58,987 nt of DNA from CALLVY01 sp937899855 (GTDB taxonomy: Bacteria > Bacteroidota > Bacteroidia > Chitinophagales > Saprospiraceae): positions 1-58,987 of the forward strand of contig JBCBQC010000034.1 in assembly GCA_039820405.1 (NCBI GenBank), read 5' to 3'. This document shows, piece by piece, positions 34,189-42,955 of the stretch; the first letter of the stretch is position 1; every line of letters begins with the position of its first letter. The position numbers were made by a program, and so were the translations under genes. A model generated the notes under the pieces. It was given only the letters and a program-made list of their open reading frames with translations, was not told the origin of the DNA and made no database searches.

Positions 34189-35028
34189 TCAAGCCTTCAC
34201 CCCTCTGATTCGCTCCAACAGCCGCCGCGTCTCCGGTAGCGGTTCGATGCCAAACTCCTCGTCCAATACCCGTTGACATTGCTGGTAAGTCTTGATGGCC
34301 ATGGGGCGGTTGCCCTTCAAAAAATAGGCTTCCATCTGAATGCGGTACGCATCTTCCCAAGCCTTGTCGATGAGCAAGGCCTGCTGGGCCAGCCGAATGC
34401 TCTCCAGGGGGTTTTCTCTTAGGAGCAGTTCGCTCAGGCTGATGGTCGCACCGAGGGTGAGGACCTGAAGCCTTTCCCGCTCGTCGCTACTCCAATCCTC
34501 GTACAGGCGATTGGGCAGGTACACCCCATGGTGCAACTCGATGGCTGCCTGGTAGGCGCGGCGGGCTAGATCGGGACGATGGGGGAGGGCCTGGTTGCCC
34601 AGGGCGATGAAATGTTCCAGGGCATCGGCATCGATCCAGAAGTCGTCGAGCTGGAGTTGGTAGCTGTGGCCCTGTCGGAGGACGTAGCGGGCTTCGGAGC
34701 GGCTCTTGCGCTCGGGTTCCAGTGCTTTGTTGAGGCCGTGCAGGGCAACTTTAAAGTGCTGCTGCCCCGTCCGGTCTCCCACACTTTCGCCCCAGATCCG
34801 ATCGATGATCTGCTCCTTGTGCATGGCCCGCTGTTGGCGAGCGGTGACGAAAAACTGAAACAGTTGCAGGCTGATGTCACGCCCCCACTCCTTGGGCCCG
34901 ATGGGAATGCTGGCCCGACCTTCCTCTCCCGGTCGCCAGACCCGGAAATTGCCGAGGGTGTGTACCACCACCGCCGCCCGGGCCCGCCGCTCCATCTGCT
35001 CCTGTATTTGATGCTCCAATGCTTCCAT
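34189..35028 (-). CDS. BTAD/SARP-type transcriptional activator
   Basis: The 279-residue protein has an OmpR-like winged helix in residues about 20-120 (VHTLGNFRVW, LQLFQFFVTARQQRAMHKEQIIDRIWGE, GQQHFKVALHGLNKALEP, YVLRQGHSYQL). The bacterial transcriptional activation domain follows (about 125-279), made of TPR-like helices (ALEHFIALGNQA, AYRIQMEAYFLKGNRPMAIKTYQQCQRVLDEE split over residues 235-265, EPLPETRRLLERI). SARP regulators have this order and bind 11-bp-period direct repeats. It begins 12 bp after the upstream gene, so both share a transcript divergent from the acyltransferase. The GTAAC repeats before two phasin-like genes are its likely targets. Confidence 0.87.
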   Translation of the reverse strand: MEALEHQIQEQMERRARAAVVVHTLGNFRVWRPGEEGRASIPIGPKEWGRDISLQLFQFFVTARQQRAMHKEQIIDRIWGESVGDRTGQQHFKVALHGLNKALEPERKSRSEARYVLRQGHSYQLQLDDFWIDADALEHFIALGNQALPHRPDLARRAYQAAIELHHGVYLPNRLYEDWSSDERERLQVLTLGATISLSELLLRENPLESIRLAQQALLIDKAWEDAYRIQMEAYFLKGNRPMAIKTYQQCQRVLDEEFGIEPLPETRRLLERIRGVKA

Positions 35029-35040
35029 TAGCCGCCGTTC

Positions 35041-35571
35041 TTATTTTTTACTCCGGGGTTTTTTTGACAATTGGTCCACCTTGTCGTGAAGCGCACCGAT
35101 ATCGCGGTTAATTTTATCCAACAACCCGGACAACTGATTGAAATCGACTTTGGTGGGGCCAATCCAGTTGTCAATCTCCAACTTCTGACCGATTTCGTCA
35201 CGGACCTGGCTAAATTGGTCCTGCAGCTGATCCTGCAACTGGGCTACCTGCTTCTTGGGGTCCTTGATCGTCTCGATGACCATCTTGGGGGTCTCCATCG
35301 CCATCCGGCGCCACAAGTCAAAGCTCTTGGCCAGGATGCCCTTTTGCTCCTCGGGCGACTTGCCCTCGACCGCCTGAATGGTCAAATCGGCGAGTTTGTT
35401 TTGAATAAATTGGTAGGCTTCTTCAAATTCGGAAAAGCGCTTTTCCTCCCCTCCCTGAACGTGGCGAATGTTGCCCCGCCACTGAACTTGAGATTCTCCA
35501 TCTTCCCCACTGTAGATTTTTTGAGTAAAACGCAGTACGAAGGAGGCGGTTTCCTCTTTTTTCTTGGCCAT
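35041..35571 (-). CDS. Granule-associated-like protein with C-terminal coiled coil (4)
   Basis: The 176-residue protein has an N-terminal beta-rich segment of about 60 residues (FVLRFTQKIY, VQWRGNIRHVQGGEEKRFSEF, FIQNKLADLT) that I have no family name for. A helical middle and a long coiled coil follow (VAQLQDQLQDQFSQVRDEIG, LLDKINRDIGALHDKVDQL), ending with a basic tail (KKPRSKK). Composition and position next to the WS/DGAT gene suggest another lipid-inclusion surface or assembly protein. It is the first gene of a two-gene operon with the BTAD regulator, transcribed away from the acyltransferase across a 75-bp AT-rich region. Confidence 0.68.
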   Translation of the reverse strand: MAKKKEETASFVLRFTQKIYSGEDGESQVQWRGNIRHVQGGEEKRFSEFEEAYQFIQNKLADLTIQAVEGKSPEEQKGILAKSFDLWRRMAMETPKMVIETIKDPKKQVAQLQDQLQDQFSQVRDEIGQKLEIDNWIGPTKVDFNQLSGLLDKINRDIGALHDKVDQLSKKPRSKK

Positions 35572-35646
35572 CTTGGATTGGATTTTGTGAATTTTTTCTT
35601 TACTTAAGTCTCAAGAAAATAAATTCTTCATAAAAATTGCTAAAAA

Positions 35647-37467
35647 GTGATCGATAAGCTCTTCCAGCAACTCAATAACTCTGATTTAAAAGCGATTTCC
35701 GGCCTCGATGCCGCCTTTCTCTACGCCGAAACACCCACCAGCCCCATGCACATCGGGAGCGTAGCCGTCATCGAAGGTTCCCTGCAATTCGAAAAGTTTC
35801 GGGAAATTATTGCCTCCCGCATTCACCTCATCCCCAAGTTGCGCCAACGATTGGTCTACGTACCGATGAGCATCGATTACCCCTACTGGGTCGACGATCC
35901 CAATTTTGACCTCGACCTCCACCTCAACCACATCGCCCTGCCCCAGCCCGGCGCCTGGCGCCAGTTGCGCGACGTGGCCTCCAAGATCTTTAGCGAACCC
36001 CTCGATATGTCGCGCCCCCTCTGGTCCTTTACCTTCGTCGAGGGCCTCGACAGTATCCCACAGGTACCCAAGGGGTCGGTCGCCATCATTTCCAAAATCC
36101 ACCACGTCGCCATCGACGGAGTGGCGGGAGCGGGTATCCTGAGCCTCGTCTTCGACTTTACCAAAGATACCCAACCATTGCCCCCTCCCGAGCCCTACAC
36201 GCCTAAGCCCCTCCCCAACGAGATTTCCATGGTGCTCAAAAGTACCCTCAGTTTCGCCGAAAAACCCCTCAAATTTCCCCGGCTGATCACCGATGCCTTC
36301 ACCGCTTCCCTCAAAGCGGGGATGCTCACCCGCGCCAAACGCATGGACTTACCAACGGCCCCCTTCACCGCCCCCTCGACCCCCCTCAATGGCATCATCT
36401 CCGCTCGTCGCAAGTGGAATACCGCCATCCTCTCGCTGGATCGGGTCAAGGCCCTGAAAAAAGTATTGAATACCACCCTCAACGACGTCCTGCTCGCCAT
36501 CTGCGCGGGCGCCCTGCGACGCTACCTGCTCGAAAAAAAGAAATTGCCCCTCAAACCCCTCGTAGCCATGGTCCCCATCTCAACCCGCAACGATGGCGAT
36601 GGTGACGAAGGCAACCAAATCAGCTCCATGCTGGTCCAGTTGGCCACCAATATTGAAGATCCGATCGAAAGGGTGGAAGTAATTCACGAAAACACAGTTC
36701 GCGGCAAAACTTACCAGGGCGCCATCGGTGCCAAAACCCTGGCGCAAATGGCGGAGGCCGTGCCCTTTGGCGTGGCCAACCAGGCCGCCCGGCTGTACTC
36801 GCGCTACAAGGTGGCCGAGATGCACAGCCCGGTCTTTAACGTCACGGTCACCAACGTACCCGGCCCCCAGTTTCCCCTCTACCTCAATGGCCACAAACTC
36901 CTTTCAATCATGGGGATGGCCCCCATCATCGACGGAATGGGACTGATCATCACCGTATTCAGCTACAACGGTCTGATTACCCTCAGCCCCACCTCCGATG
37001 CCAAGTCCATGCCCGATCTTGACCTCTTTTCCCGCTACCTGCGAGAATCGGCCAACGAGTTGGAAACGGCGGTTCTGAATATGCAAAAAAATAAATCGGC
37101 GAAGAAGAGCCGGGCGAAGAAGAAGCGTCCCGCTTCGGATAAGGTGGTCCAACACATCAAAAAACAACTGGTGGCCAATGCCGAATTCATCAAACCCAAC
37201 AACGGGCTGTTCCAGCTGGTCGTTACCGGGCCGGCACCGACGGAATGGCGCATCGACCTCAACAAATCTCCGGGAGTAGTGCGTCGGGGTAAGGTGAACA
37301 ATCCCGATGTAACCCTCACCATTGCGGACGAACACCTGGTTCGATTGGGGAAGGGAGAATTGAACGTTCAAACGGCTTTTCTACAAGGCCGACTGACGGC
37401 CGACGGCGATTACGCCAAGGCCATGAAGTTGGGAACGATTTTGTCCAAACTCCCCAAGATGAAATAG
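35647..37467 (+). CDS. Wax ester synthase/diacylglycerol acyltransferase (WS/DGAT) fused to SCP2 domain
   Basis: The 606-residue enzyme esterifies an acyl-CoA to a fatty alcohol or diacylglycerol, giving wax esters or triacylglycerol. GTG 35647 is chosen, as the family's N-terminus (GLDAAFLYAETPTSPMHIGS) begins about 18 residues later. The catalytic HHxxxDG is H152-H153-VAI-D157-G158 in KIHHVAIDGVAG. VPISTRNDGD and NVTVTNVPGPQFPLY are typical C-terminal family motifs. After a basic linker (about 475-495, KKSRAKKKRP) comes an extra domain of about 110 residues with PDVTLTIADEHLVRLGKGEL, FLQGRLTADGD and KLGTIL, the pattern of SCP2 sterol/lipid-carrier domains. Such a fusion could deliver the acyl substrate directly. 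It is divergent from the coiled-coil/BTAD operon and convergent with gpsA. Confidence 0.9.
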   Translation: MIDKLFQQLNNSDLKAISGLDAAFLYAETPTSPMHIGSVAVIEGSLQFEKFREIIASRIHLIPKLRQRLVYVPMSIDYPYWVDDPNFDLDLHLNHIALPQPGAWRQLRDVASKIFSEPLDMSRPLWSFTFVEGLDSIPQVPKGSVAIISKIHHVAIDGVAGAGILSLVFDFTKDTQPLPPPEPYTPKPLPNEISMVLKSTLSFAEKPLKFPRLITDAFTASLKAGMLTRAKRMDLPTAPFTAPSTPLNGIISARRKWNTAILSLDRVKALKKVLNTTLNDVLLAICAGALRRYLLEKKKLPLKPLVAMVPISTRNDGDGDEGNQISSMLVQLATNIEDPIERVEVIHENTVRGKTYQGAIGAKTLAQMAEAVPFGVANQAARLYSRYKVAEMHSPVFNVTVTNVPGPQFPLYLNGHKLLSIMGMAPIIDGMGLIITVFSYNGLITLSPTSDAKSMPDLDLFSRYLRESANELETAVLNMQKNKSAKKSRAKKKRPASDKVVQHIKKQLVANAEFIKPNNGLFQLVVTGPAPTEWRIDLNKSPGVVRRGKVNNPDVTLTIADEHLVRLGKGELNVQTAFLQGRLTADGDYAKAMKLGTILSKLPKMK

Positions 37468-37481
37468 ACGAGCTCAGGCCG

Positions 37482-38483
37482 CTAGCCGGGTTCGGCCTCC
37501 GAACCCAGTCGGTGGCGCAGCAGGCCGCGGAAGGCATCGCGCACCGTGTTGCCCTCATTGACCACCTTGTATACTTCGTAGCTGATGGGCATCTCAATAT
37601 TGTACTGCTCGGCCAGTTCCATGACGACCCCACAGGTTTTGACCCCCTCGGCCACCATCGACATCTCCTCGATGATCTCGTCCAGCGTCCGGCCCTGTCC
37701 CAATTGAAAGCCCACGTGGCGGTTGCGGCTCAGTGAGCTGATACAGGTCGCCACCAGGTCCCCCATACCCGCCAAGCCGGCAAAGGTACTGGGCTGGCCC
37801 CCCATGGCGGTGCCGAGTCGGGTCAGCTCGGCCAGGCCCCGGGTGATAACGGCGGCGCGGGTATTGTCGCCCGCCCCGGCGCCGTCGCCCATACCGGCGG
37901 CGATGGCGATGACGTTTTTGAGGGCGCCCCCCAGTTCACAACCGACCACATCCTCGTTGGTATACACCCGAAATAAGCCCGTGCGAAAAACGCCTTGCAG
38001 GGCCTTGGCAATGGTATCGTCGACCATGGCGATCACGCTGGCCGCAGCCTGCCCCGCCATGATCTCCCGGGCCAGGTTGGGGCCCGTCAGTACCCCGGCC
38101 GGATGACCGGGCATGACCGTCTCGATGATCTCCGTCATGCGCATACGCGTTCCCCTTTCCAGCCCCTTGGACAAACTCACGATGGGTACCCAGGGTCGAA
38201 TGTGGGGTCGGGCATCTTCCAGAACGTGGCGAAAACTCTGGGCGGGAACCCCCATCACAACTACGTCCGCATCGGATACGGCTTCTTTAATAGAGGTGGT
38301 GGCGCGGAGCGATTCGGTGAGCTGGGCACCGGGGAGGTACTTTTCGTTGCGGTGGTGCTGGTTGATTTCTTCCACCGTTTTGGCGTTGCGGGCCCACATC
38401 TTGGTGGGAGCATTCAGGGCCGTCATCGAGGCCACGGTAGTGCCCCAGGAGCCACCACCGAGTAATCCGACACGTAATTTCAT
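37482..38483 (-). CDS. gpsA: Glycerol-3-phosphate dehydrogenase [NAD(P)+]
   Basis: The 333-residue enzyme reduces dihydroxyacetone phosphate to sn-glycerol-3-phosphate, the backbone for glycerolipids. The Rossmann motif GGGSWGTTVA (residues 9-18) opens the protein. The usual GPSFA.E motif reads GPNLAREI. ELGGALKNVIAIAAGMGDG holds the catalytic Lys, and NTRAAVITRGLAE follows as in all GpsA proteins. It lies 24 bp after the big acyltransferase gene on the same strand, placing supply of G3P and its acylation in one operon. Confidence 0.93.
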   Translation of the reverse strand: MKLRVGLLGGGSWGTTVASMTALNAPTKMWARNAKTVEEINQHHRNEKYLPGAQLTESLRATTSIKEAVSDADVVVMGVPAQSFRHVLEDARPHIRPWVPIVSLSKGLERGTRMRMTEIIETVMPGHPAGVLTGPNLAREIMAGQAAASVIAMVDDTIAKALQGVFRTGLFRVYTNEDVVGCELGGALKNVIAIAAGMGDGAGAGDNTRAAVITRGLAELTRLGTAMGGQPSTFAGLAGMGDLVATCISSLSRNRHVGFQLGQGRTLDEIIEEMSMVAEGVKTCGVVMELAEQYNIEMPISYEVYKVVNEGNTVRDAFRGLLRHRLGSEAEPG

Positions 38484-38507
38484 TGCACGAAGTTTGAGTT
38501 GGTGATT

Positions 38508-41500
38508 TTATAACTTTGCCTTTTTCCCGGAGCTGCGCGGTAGCTTTTCCTCCGGCTGCCCCAATTCTTTGAGGAACAGGTTGCGGACCTTGGCGATGTG
38601 GCGATCCAGGTTCTCCGCCTTCCAGCGCTTGGTCGGAACGGGGGGAAGCACGACGACTTCCACCGCCGTGGAGCGGAATACGTTGGTGCCGCGTGGCATC
38701 GCATCGTGGGCATTTTTGGTCACTACCGGTACTAGGGGCACCCCCGCTTGCATGGCCAGGTGAAAGGCGCCTTTTTTGAATTCTCCCAATTGGTAATCGT
38801 AGCTCCGCGTTCCCTCTGGGAAAATGATGATGGACGTTCCATTGCGCAGGGCGTCGACGGCGGGTTGCATGGCCTCGATGGCCTTTTCCCGATTGTTGCG
38901 GTCGATAAAAATCACGCCCGCCGCCGTCATCAGCTGTCCCAGGATGGGTGTCATCTGCAATTCCTTCTTGGCAATGCCCCGGGCGTCCTTCCGTACGAGC
39001 TTGGAGGCGATAAAGAGGTCGGCACTGCTTTGGTGGTTAAAGATAAAGACCGCCGGCCGCTGCGACCAGAGGTTTTCTTCCCCCTTTACCACCAGGCGGA
39101 TGCCCGCCATGGCCGTCACCAAATCACCTACCGTAGCCATCATCGAGTTGATGCCATCCTTCCAGGATAGGTTGAGCGTACCGGTGGCGATGCCATTGAG
39201 AACGGCGGGAAAGAGGCTGCCCACCGCTAGTCCGGTGCGGAGCAAATTGGAAAAACCGGGACGTTCGTCGTCGTTGAAGCGGTAGATGGGCCAGTCGTTT
39301 TCGAAGGCCAGGACCGACAGCCGGGTATCGGGATTGAGCGGTCGGGGGTGGCCCACGATTTCGAGTAGGGGCATGTCCTCGGCGCTATCCGTATAGAAAT
39401 AACTTTTGCTCAGGTCGAGCTGGTATTTTTTGGTCAATTCCAGGGCGGCGTGGGCCTTGCCATCCCCCCAGCAGGCGGGCTCGATGATATTGCCGGTAAA
39501 GGCACCGTCGCGGACTTCCATCCGGGTACACATCACGTGTTCGATACCCAAGTCGCGCGCAATGGGCGTCACCTGGTAGGGCGTAGCTGCCGAAATGATG
39601 GCCACCGTATGTCCCTTGGCCATGTGGGCGGCCACCAGCGCCCGCGATTCCGGGTAGATGGCATCCGCCAAGTGCTTGCGGTAGACCTCTTCGCCCACCT
39701 CCAGAAAAACACTCTCCCTCACGCCCTTTACACCCTGCGCCCCCACCGCAGCCAGCCCTGCAAAATTGCCATTGCCCATGGCGTAGACGAGGACCCCAGC
39801 AAATTGTGCGACGATCTCCCGGGTCGTAATCTTACCACTGAGCAATCGGGTCTGGAAGAATTCCTTGGCCGAAAAGCCCTTGATGAGGGTTCGGTCGAGA
39901 TCGAAAAAGGCACCGATGTGGGGACCCGCTTCCGATTCCATGACTTCGCGGGTGATGCTTTCCGTTTTGGAGCCCGGTACGATGTCCCGCTCGATCGGAA
40001 CGGTGGGCGAGAGTTCCTGGGGTTGGGCCAGGATGATGCCCTGCAACTGGCGAGAGAGCTGGGCCACCTCGTCGAGCCGGCGGATAAAGGCCTGGATCGC
40101 TTCCTGGCGAGACTGGCCTTCCTCGGGGAGTAGCTGTAGGTTTTTGACCAAGCGCAGTCCGTTGATGAGGAAGGGCTTGGACACCGATTCGATGCGTTGG
40201 ATGCGTCCCTGCCACTGCATCTCTTCGCCGATAAACAGACAGGTGTCGATGAATTCGGACTCGTCGAAGGGCAGGGAGCTGTCACGGGTGAGCAGGGCCT
40301 GCGCCACCACCCGGTAGGATTCGAGGTAGGTATTGAGGACGACGGGCGAAACCAGTACCTGCTGGTCCTTTAGCAAGCTCAGGATATTGGCCTCCGGGTC
40401 GGCAAAGGTGTGGGCCCACTGGGGCGCGATAAACTGGAGGTTGGCCTCGATTTCGTCGCTGAATTGGGGTTTGCGAGAGTAGAAAAACTCAAATTTAAAC
40501 AGGTCGCGGAGCGCCATGATTTCGGTCCAGAAGATGGTGAGCCGCTCCTCCGGTGGGAGGAGGGCCACTTTGACCAGGGCCAATTCGATAAAGGCGCGGT
40601 GGTACAGGTGGTGGACCGCCATGTTGGCGTAGTAGATGGTGGACAGGTAATTGTCCGCGTTGATGACGTATTTAGCGTTGAGGGCCTCGCCTTGTTGCTT
40701 GATCAACTTGGCGCGCAGAAGGAGCGCCAGGGCCGATTGTACGCTTTCGCCGATCGGTTTGCCCCGGTCGACGAGGGCGTCGGGTTTGTAGCTCTCGATC
40801 AGCTGCATCAAGTCGGAGAGGTCGCTTTCGATGCCCCGTTTGCTCAGCGAGTATTTGCTCAGTAGGGCGATGCAGATCAAGGAAGTGGTGGTGACCGGGG
40901 TGATTTGGTTGATCTGGTGGACCAGTTCGAGGGCGAAGCGGGGGATGGCGGCGGTGGGGGCGTGGATGGTGGCGGGTTGTTCGGAAGCCATGGCCTCGGG
41001 CGAATAGTCGACCGGATCGCCAAAGCGGAGGGAGATTTTTCCAAAATTGTCGCCCAACTTGTTGATGTAGTTGAGGAACCAACCCAGACTTTCGGCTTTC
41101 TTTTGTTTGCCTCGGCCTTCCTGCGTCATCTCCTTGACATCGGGAATCAGGTCATAGACAATGGATACCGGAACGTACTTCACCGATTGGCTGGAGTCCG
41201 CTTCGGCATCCTTGATGTATTTGAGGATGCCCATTTTGGGCCACACCAGCTTGCCGGTCCGCGAGCGCGTCCCCTCGATGGCCCACATAAAGTGGGATTT
41301 TTGGTCGACCAAGGAGGCGATAAAGTGGCGCAAGCAGGCTTTGTATACCAAATTTTCCCGGAAGGAGCGGCGGATAAAAATGACGCCGGTCTGGCGGCCA
41401 AACTGCCCCAGGCCCATGAAGCTCATGTTGATGCCCGCAAAGGTGTAGGGAATCGGCAGGCCGTGCCGCACCAGTACCACCGCCAGTACGAACATGTCGA

Positions 41501-41786
41501 TGTAGGTTTTGTGCGTCATCACAAACGCAATCGAATGGTCGCGCGATAACCGGGTAATCTTTTTGATTTCGGCGGGGTTGATGTCGATCGTTTTTTTGTA
41601 GCCCCGGGAGAGGATGTACTGCGCCCCCTGCGCTCCGATGAGGTTGGCGATGGGTTGGTGGATGGTGTACAATTCTTCCAAGTAGCCGCGCGCCGCCTCG
41701 ATGACGCGTTCGTAGCTTTTGCCCGTTTGTTCCGCAATTTCGGTCAGCTTCTTTTGGAATTTCAGGTCGTGCAAGAGGTGTTCCAT
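38508..41786 (-). CDS. Three-domain glycerolipid enzyme: GPAT (PlsB-like) - HAD-IB phosphatase - AGPAT (PlsC-like)
   Basis: The 1092-residue protein combines three catalytic units. Residues about 1-480 are a PlsB/DHAPAT-type glycerol-3-phosphate acyltransferase with H92-x4-D97 (THKTYIDMF), FIRRSF and EGTRSRTGKL. Residues about 620-840 form a HAD-IB (SerB-like) phosphatase with D629-L-D631-R-T. Residues about 860-1085 are a PlsC-type 1-acyl-G3P acyltransferase with H918-x4-D923 (NHQSSAD), FIDRNNR and FPEGTRSYD. In mycobacteria a plsB2 gene, a HAD-plsC fusion and a WS/DGAT lie side by side; here the first two are one polypeptide. The HAD substrate is unknown. The chain could take G3P to phosphatidate and, if the HAD part uses phosphatidate, to diacylglycerol, feeding WS/DGAT. 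Confidence 0.9.
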   Translation of the reverse strand: MEHLLHDLKFQKKLTEIAEQTGKSYERVIEAARGYLEELYTIHQPIANLIGAQGAQYILSRGYKKTIDINPAEIKKITRLSRDHSIAFVMTHKTYIDMFVLAVVLVRHGLPIPYTFAGINMSFMGLGQFGRQTGVIFIRRSFRENLVYKACLRHFIASLVDQKSHFMWAIEGTRSRTGKLVWPKMGILKYIKDAEADSSQSVKYVPVSIVYDLIPDVKEMTQEGRGKQKKAESLGWFLNYINKLGDNFGKISLRFGDPVDYSPEAMASEQPATIHAPTAAIPRFALELVHQINQITPVTTTSLICIALLSKYSLSKRGIESDLSDLMQLIESYKPDALVDRGKPIGESVQSALALLLRAKLIKQQGEALNAKYVINADNYLSTIYYANMAVHHLYHRAFIELALVKVALLPPEERLTIFWTEIMALRDLFKFEFFYSRKPQFSDEIEANLQFIAPQWAHTFADPEANILSLLKDQQVLVSPVVLNTYLESYRVVAQALLTRDSSLPFDESEFIDTCLFIGEEMQWQGRIQRIESVSKPFLINGLRLVKNLQLLPEEGQSRQEAIQAFIRRLDEVAQLSRQLQGIILAQPQELSPTVPIERDIVPGSKTESITREVMESEAGPHIGAFFDLDRTLIKGFSAKEFFQTRLLSGKITTREIVAQFAGVLVYAMGNGNFAGLAAVGAQGVKGVRESVFLEVGEEVYRKHLADAIYPESRALVAAHMAKGHTVAIISAATPYQVTPIARDLGIEHVMCTRMEVRDGAFTGNIIEPACWGDGKAHAALELTKKYQLDLSKSYFYTDSAEDMPLLEIVGHPRPLNPDTRLSVLAFENDWPIYRFNDDERPGFSNLLRTGLAVGSLFPAVLNGIATGTLNLSWKDGINSMMATVGDLVTAMAGIRLVVKGEENLWSQRPAVFIFNHQSSADLFIASKLVRKDARGIAKKELQMTPILGQLMTAAGVIFIDRNNREKAIEAMQPAVDALRNGTSIIIFPEGTRSYDYQLGEFKKGAFHLAMQAGVPLVPVVTKNAHDAMPRGTNVFRSTAVEVVVLPPVPTKRWKAENLDRHIAKVRNLFLKELGQPEEKLPRSSGKKAKL

Positions 41787-41809
41787 AAGGTCCTAAGTCC
41801 GTATTTTTT

Positions 41810-41816
41810 CAAAGTA
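41810..41816 (-). promoter_or_regulatory. Likely -7 box of the acyltransferase-gpsA operon
   Basis: TACTTTG on the minus strand lies 23 bp before the start codon at 41786 and fits the -7 consensus with one base fewer in the spacer. No TTG is seen at -33. The remaining 41817-42136 gap is AT-rich (especially 41940-42030) and holds no gene that I can support. Confidence 0.4.
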
Positions 41817-42136
41817 TGCCTTAATATACCGCGATTTGGAGGGAATGGGGATAAATCCGGTGGATTTTGTAAACCCCATCGGGCAAATTGCGCCGAAATT
41901 CGAAGAATCAAAGGTCTTGGTCCGCTTTTTCGGCCAAATATTTGCAGTTTTTATATTTTAGCAAAAGAATAATATTTTTCATATCGAAAAAAAACATACC
42001 TTGGTGCTTTAAGACTTTCTTAAAACCAAATTAAAATCGGATTAGGAGGCAACATTTGCCCGCTAGCACTGTTTCCCCTACACCGCGTGGTGCCGAAGTG
42101 AGAATTGTGGATACAAACTTAAAATCGCGAACAACT

Positions 42137-42928
42137 ATGGGTATTTTGAGCAACAAGGCTGCGACGGAGCGCAAAAAGCGTCCTTCCTGGTTCTGGCTGG
42201 CTACCGAAGCCGGCCGCGCCGTCACCGAGTTGGGACTTTCGATTCCCTTTCGGAGTTTCTACCGCAGCGAATTCCAGGGGGATGGCCACCCCGTACTCGT
42301 CATGCCCGGATTCATGGCCAGCGATACCTCCACCGGCCCCCTGCGCAACTTTATCGACCGCCTAGGCTATTCCGCCTACGGCTGGGAATTGGGCCGCAAC
42401 TACGCCCGTCTCCAATTCCTGGAAGCCCTGATTGCAAAGGTGGACGAACTCCACGAAGCCCACGGCCAACAGGTCAGCCTCATCGGTTGGAGCCTGGGTG
42501 GCGTCTACGCCCGCCAGGTTGCCAAAGAACGCCCCGAAAAAATCCGTCAGGTCATGACCATGGCCTCCCCCTTCCGCGGCATCACCCGCCCCAATAACGC
42601 CACCTGGATATACAACATGCTCCCCGGCTCCAAACGCGTCGTCCAGCTGAACCAAGATCTGCTGAAAGACCTGCCGCTCCCGGCTCCCGTGCCCACCACC
42701 GCCATCTACACCAAAGAGGATGGTATCGTCCCCTGGGAAGCCTGCCTCGAAGCGGAGGAAGATGAGCTCCACCAAAACATTCAGGTCCGGGGCAGCCACC
42801 TCGGGCTCGGTGTCAACCTCTCCGTACTTACCATCGTCGCGGACCGGCTTCAGTACCGCCGCGAAAACTGGGACCACTTCAAGGCCCAGAACATGTTTAA
42901 GGACTTGTTGTTTTATCCCTCACTCTAA
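42137..42928 (+). CDS. Alpha/beta-hydrolase, lipase/esterase-like
   Basis: ATG 42137 (263 aa) is preferred; the frame extends to 42056 without conserved sequence. The nucleophile is S119 in GWSLGG, and VLVMPGFMASDTST near residue 55 forms the oxyanion-hole strand. YTKEDGIVPWEAC holds the likely acid, and GSHLGLGVN the His. There is no signal peptide. A lipase of the LipQ type adjoins the plsB2/plsC/WS-DGAT genes of mycobacteria, so here too it may mobilise or remodel stored neutral lipid. It is divergent from the acyltransferase gene and convergent with the lipoprotein gene. Confidence 0.85.
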   Translation: MGILSNKAATERKKRPSWFWLATEAGRAVTELGLSIPFRSFYRSEFQGDGHPVLVMPGFMASDTSTGPLRNFIDRLGYSAYGWELGRNYARLQFLEALIAKVDELHEAHGQQVSLIGWSLGGVYARQVAKERPEKIRQVMTMASPFRGITRPNNATWIYNMLPGSKRVVQLNQDLLKDLPLPAPVPTTAIYTKEDGIVPWEACLEAEEDELHQNIQVRGSHLGLGVNLSVLTIVADRLQYRRENWDHFKAQNMFKDLLFYPSL

Positions 42929-42955
42929 ACAGTACGACCCTTATTCCACCACTTT

